64,000 nucleotides of DNA from JBEDUK01 sp040414485. GTDB taxonomy: Bacteria; Actinomycetota; UBA4738. Below the pieces are notes generated by a model. That model searched no databases. It saw nothing but the letters and a program-made list of their open reading frames with translations, and was not told where the DNA came from. The position numbers and the translations under genes are program-made. This document shows, in pieces, positions 51,784-58,872 of this stretch. Within the stretch, counting starts at the first letter, position 1. Every line of letters begins with the position of its first letter. The stretch spans positions 18,050 to 82,049 of the forward strand of contig JBEDUK010000058.1 in assembly GCA_040414485.1 (NCBI GenBank), read 5' to 3'.

Positions 51784-53516
51784 TCGAAGGACACCAGCAC
51801 CGAGCCGCTCTGCACGACGTCGCCCTTGCGGACGGCCACGTCCTTGACCATGCCGTCACGCGCGGCCGCGATGTGGTTCTCCATCTTCATGGCCTCGAGG
51901 ATGCAGACCACCTGGCCCTCGGTGACCTCCTGGCCGGCTTCGACCATTACCTGCAGGATCGTGCCCTGCATGGGCGCGGTGATGGATGCCGAATCGCCGC
52001 TCCCGGCGCCGCTCGCCGACTCGGGCACAGGCGGCGGATGCGGGAGCTCCACGCCCCACAGGAGGACCGGCACGTGGTGTCCGTCGACCTCCACCGAGAT
52101 GTGGAACGGCGACGACCCGTCCCCGCGGGACGAGCCGTCGACGACGGGAACGGGCGCCGAGGGCGGAACGAAGCGTCCGTCGGCGAGCGCCGCCTCGACG
52201 AAGCGCGTCGTGTGATGCCCTTCGACGAACTCCGGCGTCTGCAGGACCCAGCGATGGAACGCGGCGGTCGTGGGGATGCCGCCGATCACCATCTCGTCCA
52301 GCGCGCGGAGCGTCCGGCGCCGCGCGGCGTCGCGGTCCTCCCCCCAGCAGATCAGCTTCCCGATCAGCGAGTCGTAGTTCCCGACCACCTCGCGGCCCTC
52401 GGACACACCGGCGTCCAGCCGAACGAACGGCCCGCCCGGCGGCTCGAACCTCGTGACACGCCCCGGTCCGGGCAGGAAGTCCTTCGCCGGATCCTCCGCG
52501 TTCAGCCGGCACTCGATGGCATGCCCCCGGATCTCCGGCGTGACGTCGACGCGTTCGCCCATGGCGGCCAGGATCTGCAGTCTGACCAGGTCGAACCCGG
52601 TGACCATCTCCGTGACCGGGTGTTCGACCTGGAGGCGGGCGTTGACCTCCATGAAGTAGAAGGACCCGTCGTCGGCGAGCAGGAACTCGACCGTGCCGGC
52701 ATTCCGGTAGCCGGCCTGGCGGGCGATCGCCGTGGCCGCCTCTCCGATCCGCGCGCGGAGGTCCGCGTCGACCACCGGTGAAGGGCTCTCCTCGACCAGC
52801 TTCTGATTGCGCCGCTGGAGGGAGCAGTCGCGTTCGCCGAAGAACACGACGTTGCCGTGATCGTCGGCGATGATCTGCGCCTCCACGTGGTGCGCGGCCG
52901 CGATGTAGCGCTCCAGGAAGACCTCCGGGCGGCCGAAATACGCCTGCGCCTCGCGGGCGGCGCGCGTGACGGCCTCCTCCAGTTCGTCAGCGCGGTTGAC
53001 CAACCGCATGCCCTTGCCGCCGCCGCCGAACGCGGCCTTGACCAGCAGTGGGAAGCCCACGCGTTCGGCTTCCCTCGACGCGTCGGACGCGGAGATGGGG
53101 TCGAGCGTGCCCGGTGTGATCGGGGCGCCGGCCTCGTGGGCTGCCCGCCGCGCGGCCATCTTGTCGCCGAGCATCGCCATCGCATCCGGTGGAGGCCCGA
53201 TGAAGGTCATCCCCGCCTGCCGGACCGCGGCGGCGAAGTCCGCGTTCTCGGCGAGGAACCCGTAGCCCGGATGCACCGCGGTGGCGCCCGCGCGTGCGGC
53301 GGTCTCGACGATCCGCGGGACGTTCAGGTACGACTCCGCCGGGGACGCAGACCCAAGCCGGTAGGCGTCGTCCGCCATTTCCACGTGGAGCGCTTGGCGG
53401 TCGGCGTCCGAGTAGACCGCGACCGTCGGGATCCCCATCTCGCGGCAGGTGCGGATCACGCGGACGGCGATCTCTCCGCGGTTCGCGATGAGGATGCGGG
53501 GGGTGGAGGCTGCCAT
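51780..53516 (-). CDS. pccA: Acetyl/propionyl-CoA carboxylase alpha chain (biotin carboxylase-BCCP)
   Basis: 578 aa. Biotin-carboxylase domain: ILIANRGEIAVRVIRTCRE start, ATP-grasp loop KAAFGGGGKGMR, VEAQIIADDHGN, RDCSLQRRNQKLVEE, EVNARLQVEHPVTE. Short linker and BCCP domain with biotinyl-Lys in EAMKMENH. Probably supplies methylmalonyl-CoA (propionyl-CoA carboxylase) or malonyl-CoA; the beta chain is not in this window. Divergent from birA with start codons overlapping or 11 bases apart. Confidence 0.92.
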   Translation of the reverse strand: MAASTPRILIANRGEIAVRVIRTCREMGIPTVAVYSDADRQALHVEMADDAYRLGSASPAESYLNVPRIVETAARAGATAVHPGYGFLAENADFAAAVRQAGMTFIGPPPDAMAMLGDKMAARRAAHEAGAPITPGTLDPISASDASREAERVGFPLLVKAAFGGGGKGMRLVNRADELEEAVTRAAREAQAYFGRPEVFLERYIAAAHHVEAQIIADDHGNVVFFGERDCSLQRRNQKLVEESPSPVVDADLRARIGEAATAIARQAGYRNAGTVEFLLADDGSFYFMEVNARLQVEHPVTEMVTGFDLVRLQILAAMGERVDVTPEIRGHAIECRLNAEDPAKDFLPGPGRVTRFEPPGGPFVRLDAGVSEGREVVGNYDSLIGKLICWGEDRDAARRRTLRALDEMVIGGIPTTAAFHRWVLQTPEFVEGHHTTRFVEAALADGRFVPPSAPVPVVDGSSRGDGSSPFHISVEVDGHHVPVLLWGVELPHPPPVPESASGAGSGDSASITAPMQGTILQVMVEAGQEVTEGQVVCILEAMKMENHIAAARDGMVKDVAVRKGDVVQSGSVLVSFE

Positions 53517-53529
53517 GATCCCTTCGGCG

Positions 53530-54345
53530 ATGGTCGGGGCGACGTTGACGGAGCATAGCGTCGCGGATGCGGCGCGTTCGGCCGGGTTCGATCCGGCGCT
53601 CGTCGCGTTCGTTCCATCGACCGGGTCGACGAACTCGGACTTGATCGACCGGTCGAACGCGGGGACCGCGCCGCCCTGGAGCGTGCTGGTTGCCGGTCAC
53701 CAGGAACGGGGTCGCGGCCGCCTCGGCCGCTCATGGGAGGCGCCCCCGGGGACGGCGCTGCTGGTGTCGGTGGTGGTGGAGGCGCCGGGCGAGCCGGCCG
53801 CGGCGCCGCTGGTCTCGTTCGCCGCGGCCGTCGCGCTGGTGGATGCACTGCGCGACGCCTGCGGGGTCCGAGCGGGGTGCAAGTGGCCGAACGACGTGCT
53901 TGTGGGGGAGCGCAAGATCGCCGGGATCCTGGCGGAGGCCCGGGCGCAGGCGGGAGCCGTCGGCCCCGTGGTCGTGGGCACGGGCGTCAACGTGCTGCAG
54001 TCCGACGGCGACCTGCCGCGGGAGATTCGTACCAGCGCCACCAGCGTCGCGATCGAAGGCGGCCGTGCGGACATGGCCGGGTTGCTCGCCGGCTATCTCA
54101 TGGGCCTGCGCCGGCTGCTCGAGCCTTCCCCGGATTCCGCCGGCGGGGAGCGCATCCTGGAGCCCTACCGGGCGCGATGTTCGACGCTCGGCCGCGCGGT
54201 GCGGGTCACGACCGCCGGCGGGGAGGGTCTGGAGGGAACGGCCGTCGCCGTCGGTGCCGCGGGTGAGCTGGTCGTGCGAACCGAACACGGAGCGGTGCCG
54301 GTGACGTTCGGCGAGGTCCTCCACCTGGGCGTGGGTGGGCTCTGA
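53530..54345 (+). CDS. birA: Biotin-[acetyl-CoA-carboxylase] ligase
   Basis: 271 aa from ATG 53530; an ATG at 53515 overlaps the pccA start codon. Catalytic domain only, no DNA-binding N-terminus. STGSTNSDLI, biotin/ATP loop ERGRGRLGRSWE, KWPNDVLVGERKIAGILAE, GTGVNV and the C-terminal SH3-like VTTAGGEGLEGTAV. Attaches biotin to the BCCP Lys of the neighbouring carboxylase. Confidence 0.92.
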   Translation: MVGATLTEHSVADAARSAGFDPALVAFVPSTGSTNSDLIDRSNAGTAPPWSVLVAGHQERGRGRLGRSWEAPPGTALLVSVVVEAPGEPAAAPLVSFAAAVALVDALRDACGVRAGCKWPNDVLVGERKIAGILAEARAQAGAVGPVVVGTGVNVLQSDGDLPREIRTSATSVAIEGGRADMAGLLAGYLMGLRRLLEPSPDSAGGERILEPYRARCSTLGRAVRVTTAGGEGLEGTAVAVGAAGELVVRTEHGAVPVTFGEVLHLGVGGL

Positions 54346-54374
54346 GCGGGATCGACAGGTCGTCGCACAGGTAG

Positions 54375-54403
54375 TTGCCCGGGTCTCCGGGTGAGGGTAC
54401 CGT
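54375..54403 (+). promoter_or_regulatory. Promoter of the PH/SHOCT gene
   Basis: TTGCCC (54375-54380), 17-base spacer, TACCGT (54398-54403). The -10 ends 7 bases before ATG 54411, a leaderless arrangement. An overlapping GGGTAC (54395-54400) could instead be read as a stress-sigma element. Confidence 0.5.
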
Positions 54404-54410
54404 GCACGCC

Positions 54411-55100
54411 ATGGCGTTTCCGGGGCGTCTGCTGCGAGATGGCGAGGACCTCGTCGTCGACCTTCGCCCGCATCCGGTGGCGATCGCGTTCCAGGTGTTC
54501 GTCGGCGCGCTCGTGATCGCCGCGCTGATCCTGGTGCTCATCAACATCCCGAACTCGTGGGCGTCGTGGGTGCGCTGGCTGACGTTCATCGTCGCGGTGG
54601 GCGTGATCGTGGTGGTCTGCCTCCCCGGCATCGTCGGGTGGCTGACGTCGCACTTCGTTGTGACAACCGAGCGGGTGATCCATCGTTCGGGCTGGATCTC
54701 GAAGCACCAGACGGACATCCCCCTCGACCGCATCCAGAACATCGCCTTCAAGCAGTCGGTGTTCGAGCGCATGATCGGCGCCGGCGACATCACGCTGGAA
54801 TCGGCGGGCGAGGAGAGCGACACGACGTTCCAGGACGTTCGTCATCCCGAGCAGGTCCAGAAGACCATCTACGACCTGCGCGAACGTGACGAGCAGCGCC
54901 GGACGCAGCCCGCGCCGCAGGTCGCGCCACCCCCGTCCCCAGCGCCCACCGCGGCGGCGGCGGCGACGGGGTCGTCCTCGTACGGCGGCCCGCCGCCCGA
55001 GGTCGCGGACGAACTGGCCAAGCTCGCCGGGCTCCGCGATCGGGGCGTCATCAGCGAGGCGGAGTTCCAGACGCAGAAGGCCCGCCTCCTCGGGTCCTGA
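54411..55100 (+). CDS. Membrane PH-domain (bPH2) protein with SHOCT tail
   Basis: 229 aa. Two membrane helices (about 26-45 and 52-77), then a bacterial PH-like domain (FVVTTERVIHRSGWISKH, DIPLDRIQNIAFKQ), a Pro/Ala/Gly linker and a C-terminal SHOCT helix pair (LAKLAGLRDRGVISEAEFQ). Family role unknown, probably at the membrane. Confidence 0.85.
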   Translation: MAFPGRLLRDGEDLVVDLRPHPVAIAFQVFVGALVIAALILVLINIPNSWASWVRWLTFIVAVGVIVVVCLPGIVGWLTSHFVVTTERVIHRSGWISKHQTDIPLDRIQNIAFKQSVFERMIGAGDITLESAGEESDTTFQDVRHPEQVQKTIYDLRERDEQRRTQPAPQVAPPPSPAPTAAAAATGSSSYGGPPPEVADELAKLAGLRDRGVISEAEFQTQKARLLGS

Positions 55101-55114
55101 CCCGAAGAGCGCCA

Positions 55115-55726
55115 GTGGCCGCGCCGGGCCGTGAGCCGCTTCGGTTCGAGGAGATCTACAGCACCCTTCGTGACGGAACCGCCGTCGTCCTTCGTCCGAT
55201 CCGTCCCGACGACAAGGGCCGGCTCGCGGAAGGCCTTGCGAGGCTCTCCGAGTCGTCGCGCTCGTTGCGGTTCATGGCGCCCGTGGCCGAGCTCACCGAG
55301 GACCAACTCGCGTACCTGACCGAGATCGACTACTTCGACCACTTCGCGTGGGTGGCCGTCCTGGACCGGCGTCCCGACTTCGGGGTCGGCGTGGCGAGGT
55401 ACGTCCGGCTGGCCGAGGACCCGCAGATCGCGGAGGCGGCGGTCACGGTCGCCGACGAATATCAGGGAAAGGGCCTGGGCACGCTGCTCGTCGGCGTGCT
55501 GGCCGCCACGGCGCGCATGGCCGGCATCGAACGGTTCCGCGCGTACGTGCTGGAGGCGAACGAATCGATGCTCGCGCTGCTCGGCGAAGTGGGCGTCGAG
55601 GCCACGCACGACTCGCCGGGAGTGCTCCGCGCGGATATCCCTCTGGTGCCGGACCTGATCCCCGGCTCGCCGACCGCCAGGGCCCTGGAACTGGCCACCC
55701 AGGAGGCGGCGAGGGCGCGCGCCTGA
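55115..55726 (+). CDS. GNAT-family N-acetyltransferase
   Basis: 203 aa from GTG 55115. ALVLRPIRPDDK-type opening (AVVLRPIRPDDKGRL) and acetyl-CoA loop VADEYQGKGLGTLLV identify the fold. Similar domains occur in protein acetyltransferases of the Pat type in Actinobacteria, but no cyclic-nucleotide domain is fused here. Substrate unknown. Confidence 0.85.
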   Translation: MAAPGREPLRFEEIYSTLRDGTAVVLRPIRPDDKGRLAEGLARLSESSRSLRFMAPVAELTEDQLAYLTEIDYFDHFAWVAVLDRRPDFGVGVARYVRLAEDPQIAEAAVTVADEYQGKGLGTLLVGVLAATARMAGIERFRAYVLEANESMLALLGEVGVEATHDSPGVLRADIPLVPDLIPGSPTARALELATQEAARARA

Positions 55727-55762
55727 CGGCTCGCGCCTGAGGGCCGCGTCGGACCCGCTTGC

Positions 55763-55768
55763 TAGACT
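55763..55768 (+). promoter_or_regulatory. Leaderless-type -10 element for the VOC gene
   Basis: TAGACT ends 7 bases before ATG 55776. Confidence 0.45.
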
Positions 55769-55775
55769 TCGGCCG

Positions 55776-56189
55776 ATGGCCGGCATCGACCCTCCCAGCG
55801 CTCCGGCCGGCCCGAAGGGCTCGCTCCTGCGGTCGCTCGACCACGTGTACTACTGGGTGGCGGACATGGACCGCGCCGTCGATTTCTACGAGAACGTGCT
55901 GGGCCTTGGGCTCATCCGGCGCAACGGCGAAGCGTGGGCGTCGTTCGGGCTCCCGGGCGGCACGCTGGCCCTGCACGGCGCCGTCGAGGGCCGCATGCCC
56001 CCGGTCGGGGGCGCGGCCGTCGTGTTCGACGTGGCGGACCTGGACGAGGCCAAGGACACGCTGCGCCAGAAGGGGATCGAGTTCGACCACGAGGGCGAGG
56101 TCGCCGGGTACGCGCGCTTCGCCTCGTTCCGTGACCCGGACGGAAACACCCTGCAACTGATCGAATACGCCGAGACCACGGGCGGGTAG
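55776..56189 (+). CDS. VOC-family (glyoxalase/dioxygenase-like) protein
   Basis: 137 aa. LDHVYYWVADMDRAVDFYENVLGL gives the first metal ligand; LALHGAVE and LQLIEYAE supply the later His and Glu. Not close to the tandem pair at 27446-28182. Starts 9 bases before the acyl-CoA dehydrogenase gene's ribosome region and likely co-transcribed with it; methylmalonyl-CoA epimerase is a VOC protein but the match is not good enough to claim it. Confidence 0.82.
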   Translation: MAGIDPPSAPAGPKGSLLRSLDHVYYWVADMDRAVDFYENVLGLGLIRRNGEAWASFGLPGGTLALHGAVEGRMPPVGGAAVVFDVADLDEAKDTLRQKGIEFDHEGEVAGYARFASFRDPDGNTLQLIEYAETTGG

Positions 56190-56198
56190 GAGCGACGA

Positions 56199-57356
56199 GT
56201 GGACTTCGACCTCAGCACCGAGCAGGAGGACTTCCGAAAGGTCGTCCGGGCGTTCGCCGAGGAGGTCATCGCGCCCGAGGCCGAGGAGTTCAACCGCACC
56301 GAGGAGTTCCCCCTGAAGATCGTCAGGGAGATGGGCCAGATGGGCCTGTTCGGGCTGCCGTTCCCCGAGGAGGACGGCGGGCAGGGCGCGGACTTCCTGA
56401 CGTTCGCCATCGCGGTCGAGGAGATCGCGCGGGTGGACTCGTCCATGGCGATCACCCTCGAGGCCGGCGTCGGGCTGGGCGCGAACCCGATCTTCGCCGA
56501 GGGCACGGAGGAGCAGAAGCATCAGTGGCTCGTCCCAATGGCCCGCGGCGAGATGCTCGGGGCGTTCGGCCTGACCGAGCCGAGCGGTGGGTCCGACGCG
56601 GCGAACATCCTGACGACCGCCCGGCTGGACGGAGACGAATGGGTGATCGACGGCTCGAAGGCGTTCATCACCAACGCCGGTACGGAGATGTCAGGCTGCG
56701 TGACGATCGCCGCGGTGACCGGCACGGCACCGGACGGCCGCAAGGAGATCTCGAACATCATCGTGCCGACCGGCACGTCCGGCTACCGTGTCGGGCCGTC
56801 CTACAGGAAGGTCGGCTGGCACGGATCGGACACGCGCGAACTGTCGTTCAGCGGGTGCCGCGTGCCGGCTTCGAACCTGGTGGGGGAGCGGGGGAAGGGC
56901 CTGGCGAACTTCCTTCGCACGCTCGATGACGGGCGGATCGCCGTCGCCGCGCTCGGCGTCGGGCTCGCGCAGGGTTGCCTGGAGGAGAGCGTCCGCTACG
57001 CGAAGGAGCGCCGAGCCTTCGGCAAGCCGATCGCCGCATTTCAGGCGCTGCAGTTCAAGATCGCCGACATGCGCGTGGCGGTGGAGACGGCACGGCTGGC
57101 CACGTATCGCGCGGCGTGGCTTCGTGACCAGGGGCGTCCGTACAAGGCCGAAGCCTCCATCGCGAAGCTGTACGCCACGGAGATCGCGGTCACGAGCGCC
57201 CGCGAGGCGGTGCAGGTCCACGGCGGCTACGGCTACATGGAGGACTACCCCGTGGCGCGCTTCTACCGCGACTCGAAGGTCCTGGAGATCGGGGAAGGCA
57301 CGAGCGAGGTCCAACGCATCCTCATCGCCCGGGACCTGGGCCTCCCCGAAGCGTGA
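56199..57356 (+). CDS. Acyl-CoA dehydrogenase
   Basis: 385 aa, GTG start 56199. N-terminal helical domain, FAD/substrate loop AFGLTEPSGGSDAA, ITNAGTEMSG, the KVGWHGSDTRELSF strand, and C-terminal VQVHGGYGYMEDYPVARFYRD with catalytic Glu in KVLEIGEGTSE. Sequence favours short/branched-chain substrates over long ones, not decisively. First step of beta-oxidation or amino-acid acyl-CoA catabolism. Confidence 0.92.
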   Translation: MDFDLSTEQEDFRKVVRAFAEEVIAPEAEEFNRTEEFPLKIVREMGQMGLFGLPFPEEDGGQGADFLTFAIAVEEIARVDSSMAITLEAGVGLGANPIFAEGTEEQKHQWLVPMARGEMLGAFGLTEPSGGSDAANILTTARLDGDEWVIDGSKAFITNAGTEMSGCVTIAAVTGTAPDGRKEISNIIVPTGTSGYRVGPSYRKVGWHGSDTRELSFSGCRVPASNLVGERGKGLANFLRTLDDGRIAVAALGVGLAQGCLEESVRYAKERRAFGKPIAAFQALQFKIADMRVAVETARLATYRAAWLRDQGRPYKAEASIAKLYATEIAVTSAREAVQVHGGYGYMEDYPVARFYRDSKVLEIGEGTSEVQRILIARDLGLPEA

Positions 57357-57382
57357 TCGCTGCGTCGTGCCGGTGACTGACT

Positions 57383-57396
57383 AGGCCGAAAGGCCT
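57383..57396 (+). terminator. GNRA-loop hairpin after the acyl-CoA dehydrogenase gene
   Basis: AGGCC-GAAA-GGCCT, 26 bases past the stop. It could be a weak terminator or the first element of the structured leader that follows. Confidence 0.35.
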
Positions 57397-57550
57397 GCAC
57401 AGGGGTCATCTGGCTCGTTTCGAAACAGGCCGCCTCAAGCCGTCCCCGCCACGCGCCGAACCCTTTACCGGACGCAGAGCGCCCCCGTGACCGCCGCTGC
57501 GCGAAGAGTAAAGGGACTTGACAATTGGACCTGCACTCAGGTACGGATAG
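57397..57550 (+). promoter_or_regulatory. Structured-looking leader upstream of the M23 peptidase gene
   Basis: Contains an exact 8-bp inverted repeat CCCTTTAC (57461-57468) / GTAAAGGG (57508-57515) with a 39-base internal region rich in further short pairings, and just after it TTGACA (57518-57523), an 18-base spacer and TACGGA (57542-57547). Either a promoter with an upstream operator, or a structured 5' leader; actinobacterial cell-wall hydrolases are often controlled by c-di-AMP riboswitches, but I cannot match the consensus by eye. Confidence 0.35.
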
Positions 57551-58789
57551 GTGCACGTGCTGACCTTCCGCCGGCCATCACGCGTTTCAATGCGAGCGAC
57601 GACGACTCTGGTCGCTCTCTTCGTGGTCGGTTCGGCCCTCTGGGCTTCAGTACCCGTTCGGGCCGACACCAAGTCGAAATTGGCCGCTGCCGAAGCCGCA
57701 TTGAACCGCATCATTGCCGACGCGGCGAGCGCCGCGAAGCAGCGGGACATCCTGCAGGGCGAGTTGGACGTCCTCGCCTCCAAGATCGATGCGAACCAGG
57801 GAAGCCTGGAGCAGACGCAGGCGCAGGTGATCGACACCCAAAAGGAGATGCAGAAGCTTGCGCGCCAGATCCTGGCGCAGCAGGCGGTGCTCGACCAGCG
57901 GGCGCGGGCCGCCTACGAGTCCGGGCCCGGAGGTAGCCTGGAGTTCTTCCTCGGCGCGCAATCCATGAGCGACCTGCAGGACCGGGTCCAGATCGTGGAC
58001 GCCGCCGCGCAATCCGACCGTCAGATCATCGACGGCATGACGCAGTCGCGGAACGAACTGCACAACCGTGAGGTTCGCCTGCAGGCCCTGCAGGCCTCCC
58101 TCCGGAAGAAGGAGGCCGCGCTGGAGAGCTATCGGCGGGCCGTCGACACGAAGTTCGCGGAGCAGAGCACGCTGATCGCCCGGCTGGCCACCGACCAGTC
58201 GGACGCCGAGAAGCTCGTGAGCCATTTGAAGGCGCAACTCCACGCCGAGTACCTCGCGGCGCTGCGGCGCGCACAGGAGGCGCGCCAGCGCCAGCAGCAG
58301 CAGAACGGCGGCAGCAGCGGCGGCGGGAGCAGCGGGGGGAACTGGGTGTCCGGGATCATCGTGCGATGCCCGGTGGCCGGCTCCCATGCCTACGGCGACT
58401 CGTTCGGCGCCCCGCGCTACTTCGGCGGCTATCACCCGCATGCGGGGAACGACATCCTGTCGCCCCTGGGGACGCCCATCGTCGCGCCCTTCGACGGCGT
58501 GGCGGCCGACGGGTTCAATCCTGCCGGCGGGAACACCGTCGTGGTCACCGGCAGCCAGGGCTACGTCTACAACGCGCACCTGTCGAGGTTCGCGGCGACC
58601 GGCCATGTGAGCACCGGCACCGTCATCGGCTACGTCGGCAACACCGGCGACGCGCAGGGCGGTCCCACGCACGATCACTTCGAATGGCACCCGTATTCGA
58701 TCCCGTCGAACCCGTGGCGCAGCCCCTACGGGTACACGGTCATCAGCGGGGCGATCGACCCCTATCCGTACCTGAACGCGGTCTGCTAG
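57551..58789 (+). CDS. Secreted M23 (LytM-type) peptidoglycan endopeptidase with coiled coil
   Basis: 412 aa from GTG 57551; GTG 57557 or ATG 57590 are possible starts. Signal peptide MRATTTLVALFVVGSALWA at the 57590 start. A long coiled coil (about 40-245) precedes a Gln/Gly/Ser linker and the M23 domain with zinc ligands in HPHAGNDI and the late HDHFEWH. Cleaves peptidoglycan cross-links or activates amidases, as EnvC/NlpD-type proteins do. Confidence 0.88.
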   Translation: MHVLTFRRPSRVSMRATTTLVALFVVGSALWASVPVRADTKSKLAAAEAALNRIIADAASAAKQRDILQGELDVLASKIDANQGSLEQTQAQVIDTQKEMQKLARQILAQQAVLDQRARAAYESGPGGSLEFFLGAQSMSDLQDRVQIVDAAAQSDRQIIDGMTQSRNELHNREVRLQALQASLRKKEAALESYRRAVDTKFAEQSTLIARLATDQSDAEKLVSHLKAQLHAEYLAALRRAQEARQRQQQQNGGSSGGGSSGGNWVSGIIVRCPVAGSHAYGDSFGAPRYFGGYHPHAGNDILSPLGTPIVAPFDGVAADGFNPAGGNTVVVTGSQGYVYNAHLSRFAATGHVSTGTVIGYVGNTGDAQGGPTHDHFEWHPYSIPSNPWRSPYGYTVISGAIDPYPYLNAVC

Positions 58790-58815
58790 CCGCGGGGCCG
58801 TCCCGGGCCCGTTCG

Positions 58816-58821
58816 TATACT
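58816..58821 (+). promoter_or_regulatory. -10 element for the meaA leader ORF
   Basis: TATACT ends 9 bases before the ATG of the 13-codon ORF and 47 bases before meaA. One of the best -10 matches in the window. Confidence 0.5.
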
Positions 58822-58830
58822 CGGCCGGCC

Positions 58831-58872
58831 ATGGGTCACGCCCCGGCCGCCGGTCGATCTCCGTCGTCATGA
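58831..58872 (+). CDS. 13-codon upstream ORF translationally coupled to meaA
   Basis: Encodes MGHAPAAGRSPSS; its TGA overlaps the meaA ATG as ATGA. With the TATACT element just upstream the uORF itself would be leaderless or nearly so, so ribosomes would load on it first and reinitiate at meaA. There is no good ribosome site directly before meaA. Confidence 0.45.
   Translation: MGHAPAAGRSPSS

Noticed and set aside
55776..56189. Methylmalonyl-CoA epimerase
   Set aside because: The VOC fold fits and the pathway would welcome it, but the sequence lacks the epimerase-specific pattern I would need for a confident call.
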